64,000 nucleotides of DNA from Prevotella sp. S7-1-8 (lineage in GTDB: Bacteria; Bacteroidota; Bacteroidia; Bacteroidales; Bacteroidaceae), in NCBI RefSeq assembly GCF_000758925.1, contig NZ_JRNC01000031.1, positions 44,612 to 108,611 on the forward strand, read 5' to 3'. The translations under genes and the position numbers were made by a program. Positions 54,216-63,729 of this stretch are shown here, one piece after another. Numbering within the stretch: the first letter of the stretch is position 1; each line of letters begins with the position of its first letter. Below the pieces are notes generated by a model, which ran no database searches, had not been told where the DNA came from, and saw nothing but the letters and a program-made list of their open reading frames with translations.

Positions 54216-57125
54216 ATGAAATTTAAACTCATCACGGCCTCACTGGCCACGTTCTTAGCTTTGACGATAAGCGCCAAGGACTATCATTACAAAAGCGTGG
54301 CAGGAGACCCCATGCAAACACGCATCTACACGCTCGACAACGGCCTGAAAGTGTACCTGTCCGTCAACAAGGAGAAACCACGCTTGCAAACTTACATCGC
54401 CGTGCGCACAGGCTCGCGCAACGATCCCGCCGAGACCACAGGCTTGGCCCACTATCTGGAGCATCTCATGTTCAAGGGCACAAAGCTATACGGCACAAGC
54501 GACGCGCTGGCCGAGGCGCCGCTGCTTGATGAGATTGAGCAAAGATACGAGGATTATCGCCGACTCAAAGACCCCGTCTCGCGCAAGAATGCCTATCATG
54601 AGATAGACTCCGTATCGCAGATAGCCGCCAAATACAACATCCCGAACGAGTATGACAAAATCATGAGGTCGATAGGAGCCGAGGGAACCAACGCCTATAC
54701 TTCCAATGATGTGACATGCTATGTGAACGACATTCCGGCCAATGAGATAGAATCATGGGCCAAAGTAGAGAGCGACCGATTCAGAAACATGGTCATCAGG
54801 GGCTTCCACACAGAGTTGGAGGCCGTCTATGAAGAGTTTAACATTGGTTTGGCCAACGACTCAAGAAAGATGTGGGAGGCCATGTTCAAAAAACTATTCC
54901 CCACACATCCATACGGCACGCAGAGCACCATCGGCACCCAAGAGCACTTGAAAAACCCATCTATCACGAACATCAAAAACTATTTTAACCGCTACTACGT
55001 ACCCAACAACATAGCCATCTGCATGGCTGGAGACATTGATCCTGACAAGGTCATGGCCATTATTGACAAATATTTCGGCGATTGGCAAAGAAGCTCCACA
55101 CTCTCTCGCCCTGAGTATGCGCCCGTAGCCGACTTGGTGGCGCCCACGGACACGACGGTCATAGGCCAAGAAGCGGAGCATTTGATGATCGGATGGAAGA
55201 CTCCAAACGCGGCTTCTTACGACACAGACACACTTAGAGTGATAGCCGATATACTGAGCAACGGAAAAGCTGGACTGTTTGACGTAGACCTCAACCAGCC
55301 CATGCGAGTGCAGTCGGCAAGCGCGTTCAGCGAGGGACTACACGATTATGGCATGTTCGTTTTGTACGCGGTGCCCACCCAAGGACAAAGCCTGGAAGAG
55401 GCGAAAGGACTTGTACTCGCCGAGATGGAAAAACTGAGAAAAGGGCAATTTGACGAAAAACTGCTGCGCGCGGTAGTGAACAATCTGAAATTGGACTATT
55501 ACAAATCGCTGCAAAGCAACAGCGACAGGGCTGACAAGTTTGTCAAAGCGTTTATCAATGAGTGCAAATGGGAAGACGAGGTACGCGCGCTCGACCGAAT
55601 ATCAAACATGACCAAGCGGCAAATCGTGGACTATGCCAACCGTCATTTACGCGACAACTATGTCGTGGCGTACAAGAAAAAGGGTGTGGACAACAGCGTG
55701 AAGAAGATTGACAAGCCTGCCATCACGCCCATCCCGACCAATAACGACATGCAAAGCGACTTTCTCAAAGACATTGTCAACGCCAAAGTGGCGCCAATAG
55801 AGCCTCGCTTTGTGGATTTCAGCAAAGACCTGAGCAAACGCGACGTGGACGCAAAAACCGTGTTGTTATATAAGAAAAATGACAGCGACGGCCTGTTCAA
55901 CTTGGAATTTGACATACCTGTTGGACGTGAGAACGACAGTCGCCTACATATGGCCTCAGCCCTTCTCGACTATGCGGGAACAGCCAAAATGTCGGCAAAC
56001 GACATTAAAAAAGCGTTCTACGACTTGGCCTGCAACTTCAACGTGAGCGTGAGGCCCAACCACACACGGCTCTCTTTGAGTGGCCTAAACGAGAACATGC
56101 CTGCCGCGCTCAAGCTCTTCACCAACCTTTTGGAGCATGCCACCATCAGCAAGGCAGACTATGACAAGGTGGTGGGGTTGGTCTTGAAATCGAGACAAGA
56201 CAGCAAGCAGAGCCAAGGAGGCACCTACATGGCCCTGATAAGCTATGGCGTTTATGGCAAAACAAGCCCCTATCTGAACAGCATGACAGAAGAACAACTG
56301 AAGGCTTCTGACGGCAACGAGTTGCTTTTGGCATTGCGAAACGCACGCCATCTCAACCCTATGACCATCATGTACTATGGCCCGACAGACGAAAAAACAT
56401 TGCTGTCGCTCGTGAAAAAAGACTATCCGCGCCGCCATGTAAAGGCTACACAACCACTGAACACGGTGAGATACACAGCTCAACCCACGCCGAAAAACGA
56501 GGTGTTGTTAGCCCATTATGATGCCAAGAACATCTACATGGTGCAATACAACAACGCCAACCGTGTGTGGAACATGGACAACGCTCCGTTGGTCTCCATG
56601 TTTAACGAATACTTCAGCGGCGGCATGAATGCCATAGTGTTCCAAGAACTGCGCGAGGCAAGGGGCCTGGCCTATTCCGCCTCGGCCAGATACAACGCGC
56701 CTTACAGACTGGGAGACAAGGAGTATTTCAACACATTCATCATCACCCAAAGTGACAAGATGATGGATTGCATCGGTGAATTTAACAACTTGCTCAACCA
56801 AATCCCACAAAACCAAGCCGGTTTCGAGCTCGCAAAGCAAAGCCTTCTCAAAAGCCTTGCCACAAATCGCCATACGCGTTTCAACACGCTTAACTACTAC
56901 ATGACAATGAGAGAGCTTGGCTTGAACTATGATATCGACCAGAAAATATACGACAAGATTCCAAGTATCACTCTCGACGATATCGTCAATTTTGCCAAAG
57001 AACGCATCGCCAACAAACCATACAAATACCTGATCGTAGGCGATGAGAAAAACTTGGATACCAAATCTTTGGAAAAAATAGCTCCTATCCGTCGCGTAAG
57101 CGAGAAGGAAATATTCGGATTTTAA
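54216..57125 (+). CDS. Secreted M16-family zinc peptidase
   Basis: The 969-residue protein has a signal peptide (about 1-20) and the inverse zinc motif HYLEH (79-83) with a third Glu ligand in ELEAVYEEF (about 190-200). It has the two clam-shell halves of single-chain M16 enzymes (pitrilysin-like) with a second, inactive half from about residue 500. It likely degrades peptides in the periplasm or at the surface. It lies 46 bp downstream of DUF4954 and upstream of fumarase. Confidence 0.92.
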   Translation: MKFKLITASLATFLALTISAKDYHYKSVAGDPMQTRIYTLDNGLKVYLSVNKEKPRLQTYIAVRTGSRNDPAETTGLAHYLEHLMFKGTKLYGTSDALAEAPLLDEIEQRYEDYRRLKDPVSRKNAYHEIDSVSQIAAKYNIPNEYDKIMRSIGAEGTNAYTSNDVTCYVNDIPANEIESWAKVESDRFRNMVIRGFHTELEAVYEEFNIGLANDSRKMWEAMFKKLFPTHPYGTQSTIGTQEHLKNPSITNIKNYFNRYYVPNNIAICMAGDIDPDKVMAIIDKYFGDWQRSSTLSRPEYAPVADLVAPTDTTVIGQEAEHLMIGWKTPNAASYDTDTLRVIADILSNGKAGLFDVDLNQPMRVQSASAFSEGLHDYGMFVLYAVPTQGQSLEEAKGLVLAEMEKLRKGQFDEKLLRAVVNNLKLDYYKSLQSNSDRADKFVKAFINECKWEDEVRALDRISNMTKRQIVDYANRHLRDNYVVAYKKKGVDNSVKKIDKPAITPIPTNNDMQSDFLKDIVNAKVAPIEPRFVDFSKDLSKRDVDAKTVLLYKKNDSDGLFNLEFDIPVGRENDSRLHMASALLDYAGTAKMSANDIKKAFYDLACNFNVSVRPNHTRLSLSGLNENMPAALKLFTNLLEHATISKADYDKVVGLVLKSRQDSKQSQGGTYMALISYGVYGKTSPYLNSMTEEQLKASDGNELLLALRNARHLNPMTIMYYGPTDEKTLLSLVKKDYPRRHVKATQPLNTVRYTAQPTPKNEVLLAHYDAKNIYMVQYNNANRVWNMDNAPLVSMFNEYFSGGMNAIVFQELREARGLAYSASARYNAPYRLGDKEYFNTFIITQSDKMMDCIGEFNNLLNQIPQNQAGFELAKQSLLKSLATNRHTRFNTLNYYMTMRELGLNYDIDQKIYDKIPSITLDDIVNFAKERIANKPYKYLIVGDEKNLDTKSLEKIAPIRRVSEKEIFGF

Positions 57126-57248
57126 GATAAGTTACCGGGACACGCGAAGTATGTCCCGGTACATTCACCTCCTCCTTTTCGAGCCACGACTTTAACAAGG
57201 GCATCATAAAGCGTACACACTTAAACTATATACAAAAACTTTATACTT

Positions 57249-58904
57249 ATGGCAAAACCATTAGAATTCAACTATGCGCCCATGTTTCAATTGGGCGAGG
57301 ACAAAACAGAGTATCGGCTCCTGACCAAAGAGGGGGTCAGCACGGCCGAATTTGATGGCAAACAAATTTTGAAAGTAACCCCCGAGGCGCTCACATTGTT
57401 GGCCCAACAAGCTTTTCACGACGTGGAATTCATGCTTCGTCGGGAACACAATAAGCAGGTGGCCAAGATCCTCGAAGACCCCGAGGCGTCTGAAAACGAC
57501 AAATATGTGGCCCTTCAGTTCTTGCGAAACGCGGAGACAGCGTGCAAGGGAGTGCTGCCCTTTTGCCAAGACACGGGCACCGCTATCATACACGGAGAAA
57601 AAGGACAACGCGTCTGGACCGACTTCGAGGACGAGGAAGCGTTGAGCCGAGGCGTCTTCAACACGTTCACGCAAGACAACTTACGCTATTCGCAAAACGC
57701 CCCGTTGAACATGTACGATGAGGTGAACACCCGTTGCAACCTGCCCGCCCAGATAGACATCGAGGCCACAGGGGGAGACGAGTATCGCTTCGTGATGGTG
57801 GCAAAGGGCGGTGGTTCCGCGAACAAGACCTATTTCTACCCCATGACAAAGGCCACCATCCAAAACGAGGGAACGCTCATGCCATTCCTCGTTGAGAAGA
57901 TGAGAAGCCTCGGCACGGCGGCCTGCCCACCCTATCATATATGTTTTGTCATCGGCGGCACGTCCGCGGAGAAAAACCTTCTCACCGTGAAGCTCGGCTC
58001 TATCAAGTATTATGACGAGCTGCCCACCACCGGAGACGAGACCGGACGGGCGTTTCGAGACATAGATCTGGAAAAGAAACTGCTGGTCGAAGCGCAAAAA
58101 ATAGGTCTTGGCGCACAATTTGGCGGCAAATACTTGGCGCACGACATCCGTGTCATCAGGTTGCCGCGCCACGGAGCCAGCTGCCCCATCGGCATGGGCG
58201 TGAGCTGCTCGGCCGACCGCAATATCAAGGCCAAGATTAACAAGGACGGCATTTGGATAGAGAAAATGGACTGCAACCCATCAGAGCTCATACCCGAGGC
58301 ATATCGCAAACCGGGAGAAGGCGCCGAGGGCATAGATATTGACCTCGACAAAGGTATTGACGCCGTGCGAGCCGAACTTACCAAATACCCCGTGTCCACA
58401 CGCGTCAGCCTCAATGGCACCATCATCGTAGCGCGCGACATCGCGCACGCAAAGCTCAAGGCTCGCCTTGACGCCGGCGAGGAAATGCCACAATATTTCA
58501 AAGACCATCCCATTCTCTACGCCGGACCGGCAAAGACTCCGGAGGGATTGCCTTGTGGCTCCATGGGACCAACGACGGCCAACCGTATGGACCCTTACGT
58601 AGACGAATTTCAAGACCATGGGGCCTCTCTCGTGATGATAGCCAAAGGAAACCGCACGCAGGTGGTTACCGACGCATGCCAAAAGCATGGCGGTTTCTAT
58701 CTGGGAACCATTGGCGGAGTGGCCGCGGTGCTATCGCAGAGCAGCATCAAGAGCATTGAGTGCGTGGAATATCCAGAGCTTGGAATGGAGGCCATTTGGA
58801 AAATAAGGGTAGAGCACTTCCCGGCTTTCATCCTCGTGGACGACAAGGGTAACGACTTCTTCAAACAATTACCCACCTGCAACAACTGCGGAGTGAAAAA
58901 ATAA
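57249..58904 (+). CDS. Fumarate hydratase, class I ([4Fe-4S])
   Basis: The 551-residue protein is a class I fumarase, in one chain combining the N-terminal and C-terminal domains. [14 protein letters not shown] and other Cys-containing segments ([30 protein letters not shown]) hold the cluster region, and [24 protein letters not shown] and the final NNCGVKK are conserved. It converts fumarate and malate in the reductive or oxidative TCA branch. The oxygen-labile cluster fits an anaerobe. A strong terminator follows. Confidence 0.93.
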   Translation: MAKPLEFNYAPMFQLGEDKTEYRLLTKEGVSTAEFDGKQILKVTPEALTLLAQQAFHDVEFMLRREHNKQVAKILEDPEASENDKYVALQFLRNAETACKGVLPFCQDTGTAIIHGEKGQRVWTDFEDEEALSRGVFNTFTQDNLRYSQNAPLNMYDEVNTRCNLPAQIDIEATGGDEYRFVMVAKGGGSANKTYFYPMTKATIQNEGTLMPFLVEKMRSLGTAACPPYHICFVIGGTSAEKNLLTVKLGSIKYYDELPTTGDETGRAFRDIDLEKKLLVEAQKIGLGAQFGGKYLAHDIRVIRLPRHGASCPIGMGVSCSADRNIKAKINKDGIWIEKMDCNPSELIPEAYRKPGEGAEGIDIDLDKGIDAVRAELTKYPVSTRVSLNGTIIVARDIAHAKLKARLDAGEEMPQYFKDHPILYAGPAKTPEGLPCGSMGPTTANRMDPYVDEFQDHGASLVMIAKGNRTQVVTDACQKHGGFYLGTIGGVAAVLSQSSIKSIECVEYPELGMEAIWKIRVEHFPAFILVDDKGNDFFKQLPTCNNCGVKK

Positions 58905-58933
58905 GATCTCATTAATTAGATCTTTACGATAGT

Positions 58934-58977
58934 CCATCCCAACAGCATAACAACTGTCGGGATGGGCTCTTTTTTTT
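58934..58977 (+). terminator. Terminator of the fumarase gene
   Basis: CCATCCC/GGGATGG and ACAG/CTGT stem with a T8 tract. Confidence 0.85.
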
Positions 58978-59089
58978 GAATGCAGTTAGTCTTGCGAGAC
59001 ACATGGCCAGAGACAGGCTAAATAGGCAGACGAGCGACGCGATTTTGTTCTTTTTGTACAAATTATTGCACAATTACATATTAATTAGG

Positions 59090-59097
59090 TAACTTTG
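59090..59097 (+). promoter_or_regulatory. Promoter of the thiamine-uptake operon
   Basis: TAACTTTG (-7) with TTG at 59066 (spacing 21) lies directly before the riboswitch. Confidence 0.6.
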
Positions 59098-59120
59098 CGC
59101 ATGGATAACAAAATGCTATT

Positions 59121-59207
59121 CAAGGGGTGCTTGTCTGATTAGACGGCTGAGAACATACCCTGTAACCTGATCCGGACAATGCCGGCGTAGGAAGGATAAA
59201 TCCCCTG
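59121..59207 (+). promoter_or_regulatory. TPP (thiamine pyrophosphate) riboswitch
   Basis: The conserved parts are present in order: CAAGGGGTGC, GGCTGAGAA, ACCCTGTAACCTGATC, GGACAATGCCGGCGTAGGAA. It ends 30 nt before the receptor gene and should repress expression when TPP is plentiful. Confidence 0.95.
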
Positions 59208-59236
59208 TTTTATTAATATTTAATGTCATTACATCA

Positions 59237-61624
59237 ATGAAAAAATTGATTTGGACTTCATCATTGGCCATGGCAGCATGCATCGCCTTGCCTCTTAACA
59301 GTCGGGCACAAAGCAAAGACTCTATGAAGCTGGCCGTTCTGCAAGAAGTGACTGTCAAAGCCGTTCGCGCATCAAAAAACGCGCCGTTTGCCGTTGCAAA
59401 CATCAACAAAAAAACATTGAGAAACTTTGCCAAGACCGGCCAAGAGCTTCCGCTACTCTTTGCTCGCACGCCCGGAATACTCGCTTGGAGCGAGAACGGC
59501 GTGGGCACTGGATCCACCTATATGCGCATTCGTGGAGCGGCAGGCAGCCGTATCAACGTCACGCTCGATGGCGTAGCGCTCAACTCTCCCGAAGACCAGA
59601 CCGTGTTTTGGGCTAACATGAACTCATACGCCGCGCTCTTGGGGTCCGCCCAAATCCAACGCGGCATCGGCACGTCAACCAATGGCGACGGCGCCTTTGG
59701 TGGCACCATATCGCTCAACATGGCCGCCCCCAGCGAGAAACCAAGCCTTGAGGTGAATGGCTCTTACGGCAGCTACAACACCGCCAACATGGGTCTGAAC
59801 TTCTCCTCCGGCTTGCTTTTAGGACATCTCATCGCCGATGGAGCCTACCATCACACCACAACAGACGGTTTTGTTCATGGCACATCCGGCAATTCCGGCT
59901 CTTTTTATGGCGGACTTACATGGTTGGGCAACAACCTGACCGTGCGCTATAAAAACGTGGGAAACTACGAACGCACCGGCCAGGCATGGAGCGGCGTAAC
60001 CGCGGGAAATGGCGATTACAGCATGAACAGCTACGATGGCGTGAAAACTTACAAAGACATGTACGACCGAGGGCTGGGACGTTACAACAGCCTGTACGAG
60101 GCCTTCAAACCCGATTGGAAAGGAGGATGGAGCATTTCGCGCTATAAAATGAGCGACGGTAAATTGTGGGAGAAAACCACCGACAACTTCACGCAAGACC
60201 ACAACATACTCTCTGCCACGTGGCAGCCCTCCGCGCGATGGACCCACAACGCAGCCCTGCACTACACATATGGGCATGGTTACTACGAGGAGTTTCGCCC
60301 AAGTAAGAAGTTCGAATACTTTGGCATAGTCGCCAACTACAATGACAACGGTACAAGCAAACAGATAAAGAAAGCCGACTTCGTACGTAGGAAAGGATTG
60401 ACACAGCACGCTTACGGCTTGGTTTACAACAGCAACTACACCGACGAGCACAACGACGTTATCTTCGGGGCCAATATCCAGCAGTTCCGTTGCAACCACT
60501 ATGGCTTTATAGATTACATTCACGCCAAGGAGAGCCAAAATATACAGCTCACGGCCCCCTACGATACAAAACTAAAAAAATATTACGATTCTGACGCAAA
60601 AAAGAACGATTACGCTGTTTACATCAAAGAGACTTACAAGATTACACCCGTCTTCGACATCTTTGCCGACGTGCAATACCGCCATGTGGACTACACCACA
60701 GACGGTATCAACGACAGGTTCTACAAGCAAAAGGACGGCACTTTCAAGAACCAGCAACTCAATATCAACAAACACTACAACTTCGTCAACCCCAAAGCAG
60801 GCGTTAGTTTTCACCAAAACGGTCACCACGCTTACTTCTCCGCGGCCTATGCCAACCGAGAACCCGAGCGCAACAACTTCACCAACAACGGTTCTTACCC
60901 AGCGCCCAAAGCCGAGCGCCTACTCGATTTCGAGGCAGGCTACAATTACAGCGGCACGAGCTGCCATGCCGGGGTCAACTTCTACTACATGGGCTACAAA
61001 GACCAATTCGTGCAAACCGGCGCACAGAGCGACATTGGCGAAAACCTCACCACAAACATAGCCAAGAGCTATCGCACCGGCGTTGAACTGACAGCCGACT
61101 GCGCCCCACTCGCATGGCTCTCCATCGCAGGCAACGCAGCCCTGTCCATGAACAAAATAAAAGACTTCGACGAGGTCATCGAGACGCGTGACAAAAATTG
61201 GAAAAAAATAGCTCCTACTGTCAAACACTATGACAACTCCACGTTGGCCTTCTCGCCATCAGCCATCCTCAACGGATTCGTCGATTTCCACTACGCCAAC
61301 ATGCAAGCCGTTTGGCATACCAACTTCGTGAGCCGGCAGTATGTGGACAACACCGAGAACAGCGACCGGTCGTTGCCAGCCTACAGCCAAACAGACATCA
61401 GGCTCAGCTACACATGGCAGCTGCCCCAAAACCGATCAGCGCTCAAAGAAGTGGTATTTGGCATGAACCTTAACAACATCTTCAACGCTCACTATGCCTC
61501 ATCAGCGTGGGTCTACTCCGCTATCGTAGGCCAAGATCACCCGGAGAGCAACCGTTACTACCAAATGGGCTATACACCCATGGCAGGCTTCACGGCGCTG
61601 GGCAGCGTGGCGCTGCGTTTCTAA
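59237..61624 (+). CDS. TonB-dependent outer-membrane receptor, thiamine type
   Basis: The 795-residue protein has a signal peptide (about 1-24), a TonB-box-like start (EVTVKAVRA), a plug domain (about 50-165, RIRGAAGSRINVTLDGVALN) and a beta-barrel to the C-terminal Phe. The TPP riboswitch in front and the PnuC-type transporter behind mark it as the thiamine or thiamine-phosphate outer-membrane receptor known from Bacteroidetes. It depends on TonB/ExbB/ExbD, encoded at 17-22 kb. No SusD partner is present, unlike sugar receptors. Confidence 0.92.
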   Translation: MKKLIWTSSLAMAACIALPLNSRAQSKDSMKLAVLQEVTVKAVRASKNAPFAVANINKKTLRNFAKTGQELPLLFARTPGILAWSENGVGTGSTYMRIRGAAGSRINVTLDGVALNSPEDQTVFWANMNSYAALLGSAQIQRGIGTSTNGDGAFGGTISLNMAAPSEKPSLEVNGSYGSYNTANMGLNFSSGLLLGHLIADGAYHHTTTDGFVHGTSGNSGSFYGGLTWLGNNLTVRYKNVGNYERTGQAWSGVTAGNGDYSMNSYDGVKTYKDMYDRGLGRYNSLYEAFKPDWKGGWSISRYKMSDGKLWEKTTDNFTQDHNILSATWQPSARWTHNAALHYTYGHGYYEEFRPSKKFEYFGIVANYNDNGTSKQIKKADFVRRKGLTQHAYGLVYNSNYTDEHNDVIFGANIQQFRCNHYGFIDYIHAKESQNIQLTAPYDTKLKKYYDSDAKKNDYAVYIKETYKITPVFDIFADVQYRHVDYTTDGINDRFYKQKDGTFKNQQLNINKHYNFVNPKAGVSFHQNGHHAYFSAAYANREPERNNFTNNGSYPAPKAERLLDFEAGYNYSGTSCHAGVNFYYMGYKDQFVQTGAQSDIGENLTTNIAKSYRTGVELTADCAPLAWLSIAGNAALSMNKIKDFDEVIETRDKNWKKIAPTVKHYDNSTLAFSPSAILNGFVDFHYANMQAVWHTNFVSRQYVDNTENSDRSLPAYSQTDIRLSYTWQLPQNRSALKEVVFGMNLNNIFNAHYASSAWVYSAIVGQDHPESNRYYQMGYTPMAGFTALGSVALRF

Positions 61625-61645
61625 CGAAGTGTCAAAAACCGGATT

Positions 61646-61708
61646 TCACAATTCTCAATTCACGATTTATCGCTTTCAAAACATAATTCGTGAATTGTGA
61701 AATTGTGA
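61646..61708. repeat. Imperfect inverted repeat between the receptor and PnuC genes
   Basis: TCACAATTCTCAATTCACGA (61646-61665) faces TTCGTGAATTGTGAAATTG (from 61687), about 20-bp arms with a 21-bp spacer. It is probably an RNA hairpin within the operon or a mobile-type intergenic repeat. Confidence 0.6.
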
Positions 61709-61726
61709 TTTCCCAATAACCCTAAC

Positions 61727-62371
61727 ATGCAATTTGTCTTATACACGCTCGACATTTACACTCACTCCGACCCATGGATCACCTTTTTCATGGCACATTG
61801 GCTCGACATCACCACCACCATTCTCGGCTTAGCCTACATCCTGCTGGAATGCAAGGCATCCATTTGGCTTTGGATCGTTGGTTTCGCGATGCAAGCATTA
61901 GACGTCGCGCTCTATTACGAGAAAGGGCTTTACGCCGACTGCGCCATGGAGTTTTATTACATCGCGATGACCATCTACGGTTTTTGGACTTGGAAATTCG
62001 GCAAAAAGAAACATCAGCGGCAAGGCGAGCAGTTGCCCGTCACCCACTTCAAGCGCAACCTTATCTTGCCGTGGACACTCGGCACCCTCGCCATTTGGCT
62101 CATATTGTGGTATTGGCTCACGCGGATAGGGTCCACCGTGCCAGTGGCCGACGCATTCACCACGGCCCTAAGTTTCGTCGGAATATGGGCGTTGGCGCGC
62201 AAATATCTTGAGCAATGGCTCATCTGGATAGTGGTGGACGTGGTGACTTGCGCACTCTATTTCCACAAGGGCATACCATTCAAAGCCTCGCTCTACGGCC
62301 TGTACGTAGCAATAGCCATCTTCGGTTATCTTAAATGGCGGCGCGACATGCAAGCTCACCGCGAAGCATGA
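61727..62371 (+). CDS. PnuC-family transporter, thiamine type (PnuT-like)
   Basis: The 214-residue inner-membrane protein has about seven hydrophobic segments and the PnuC-type aromatic motifs: WITFFMAHWLDIT, ASIWLWIVGFAMQALDVALY, YYEKGLYADCAMEFYYIAM and YGLYVAIAIFGYLKW. In Bacteroidetes, PnuC relatives placed under a TPP riboswitch carry thiamine, not nicotinamide riboside. It completes an outer/inner-membrane uptake route with the receptor. No thiamine pyrophosphokinase gene follows, so trapping of thiamine must happen elsewhere. Confidence 0.88.
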   Translation: MQFVLYTLDIYTHSDPWITFFMAHWLDITTTILGLAYILLECKASIWLWIVGFAMQALDVALYYEKGLYADCAMEFYYIAMTIYGFWTWKFGKKKHQRQGEQLPVTHFKRNLILPWTLGTLAIWLILWYWLTRIGSTVPVADAFTTALSFVGIWALARKYLEQWLIWIVVDVVTCALYFHKGIPFKASLYGLYVAIAIFGYLKWRRDMQAHREA

Positions 62372-62446
62372 CGCGCACGCACCCAACCGTTAGAGAGGAG
62401 TGGCGCAAAATGAAATAAAAAAAAAATAAACGAAAGTTTGTTGCCC

Positions 62447-62479
62447 AATACGCATTGTTTTCACCAAACAATGCGTATT
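62447..62479. repeat. Perfect 14-bp palindrome overlapping a promoter
   Basis: AATACGCATTGTTT and AAACAATGCGTATT with loop TCACC. The right arm overlaps a -7 box (62476-62483, TATTTTTG) of the next gene, so it may be an operator, or a terminator since T5 follows. Confidence 0.7.
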
Positions 62480-62483
62480 TTTG
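62476..62483 (+). promoter_or_regulatory. -7 box for the DUF6930-like gene
   Basis: TATTTTTG, 79 nt before ATG 62563, shares four bases with the palindrome. Confidence 0.5.
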
Positions 62484-62562
62484 CATATGGGCATGTCCGC
62501 GCGCGCGGTTCTCCACAAGTCAAAACGCGCCATGCCAACGTCATAAAAAAAATAAAACAAAA

Positions 62563-63615
62563 ATGGAAAAAAACATCCTCACGGACGACATGCTTCAAGC
62601 CGCGTTTGCGCTCAGGAAGCAAGAACCTTGGAATGTACTGGGCGATTACAACATCTTTGCCGTGAAACTATCATGTGGGGAGACAGGCTATTGCTCTGTC
62701 ATGGGTGAGGCCGGCATCATGCATGGACTTGGCCTGTACGTCGGACGAAAGCAATTCTCAAGCTACCTTCGAAGCCTGACGATTCAAAAAGAGCCACACT
62801 ACGAATTTCTCGAGAACATCACGTCGTTGGACTATATAGTATGTTCGTTCGACGCGGCCAAAGACATAGAGGCTAACGACAAGAAACGCATCAGGGAATT
62901 CTCGCAACAAACCAACCAAACCATACCGCGAAAAAACGGCTGGCCCAATTTCATAAAGTATAAACCAAACCACGCGCCTTGGCGCATGACCGACAAGCAA
63001 GACGCCCAAAACATGACCGAGGCCATGCGAGCCACCGCGTTCCTGGCATCGTACATGACGGAACATCCGTCCGAAAACGTAGGTTTTGGCCCCGAAGGCG
63101 ACTATCCCGGCTACCATGGCGGCAAGACAGCGCCACTGCTTGTTCCCACAGGCGAGGAGCGATATGAATGGAGCGCCATCCAACTTCCGGCTTTCGAGGA
63201 CGAGGAATATCCCATGGCTCGATTTGACAATGACATCATGGCGCACCGCGTCAAGAAACTGCCCATGGGCCAACCATTGTGCTGCCGCATGTTGCATATG
63301 CGCCAACCGGCATTAACAGACCAGCATTCTACACCAATATATCCCCAGTTGCTACTGGTTGTAGGCAAAGAAGATGGCTATGCCACCCCCATCATGGGCA
63401 AAGACATCAATATCGACGCAGAAGACACGCTCAACAAGCTGGGTGAGACTATATGCGACATCGGCATGAGGCCCGAGGGAATCGAAACGGCCGGAGACAA
63501 GACATACAACCTGTTGAAACACTTTTGTGAGAGATGCGGCATACCACTCCACAAGAAAAAAAAGATGGACGAGACTTGGGAAGACGTGGCGACATATATG
63601 TATACCATGTTATAG
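62563..63615 (+). CDS. DUF6930-like cytosolic protein
   Basis: I start at ATG 62563 (MEKNILTDDMLQAAFALRK), because the longer frame from 62455 would begin upstream of the promoter. The 350-residue protein contains GDYNIFAVKLSCGETGYCSVMG and GLGLYVGRKQFSSYLRSL, a pattern I remember as DUF7309, followed by a DUF6930-like region around residues 200-340. Its function is unknown. It has no signal peptide or transmembrane helix. It is separated from the thiamine operon by a possible terminator and has its own promoter. Confidence 0.72.
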   Translation: MEKNILTDDMLQAAFALRKQEPWNVLGDYNIFAVKLSCGETGYCSVMGEAGIMHGLGLYVGRKQFSSYLRSLTIQKEPHYEFLENITSLDYIVCSFDAAKDIEANDKKRIREFSQQTNQTIPRKNGWPNFIKYKPNHAPWRMTDKQDAQNMTEAMRATAFLASYMTEHPSENVGFGPEGDYPGYHGGKTAPLLVPTGEERYEWSAIQLPAFEDEEYPMARFDNDIMAHRVKKLPMGQPLCCRMLHMRQPALTDQHSTPIYPQLLLVVGKEDGYATPIMGKDINIDAEDTLNKLGETICDIGMRPEGIETAGDKTYNLLKHFCERCGIPLHKKKKMDETWEDVATYMYTML

Positions 63616-63653
63616 CATTGGCAAGCATCATTCCAAGCGGATGTCCAAGGCAT

Positions 63654-63694
63654 GCGTTGGTGCCATGCCCCAAAGTTTGGCATGACACCAACGC
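63654..63694 (+). terminator. Long hairpin after the DUF6930-like gene
   Basis: GCGTTGGTG-CATGCC pairs with GGCATG-CACCAACGC, with a 9-nt loop. No clear T-tract follows. Confidence 0.6.
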
Positions 63695-63729
63695 GAAATG
63701 AAAAAATTCGACTGCCAAACCCATCTACC

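Noticed and set aside
59237..61624. SusC-type glycan receptor
   Set aside because: No SusD gene, no N-terminal carboxypeptidase-like domain, and a TPP riboswitch precedes it.
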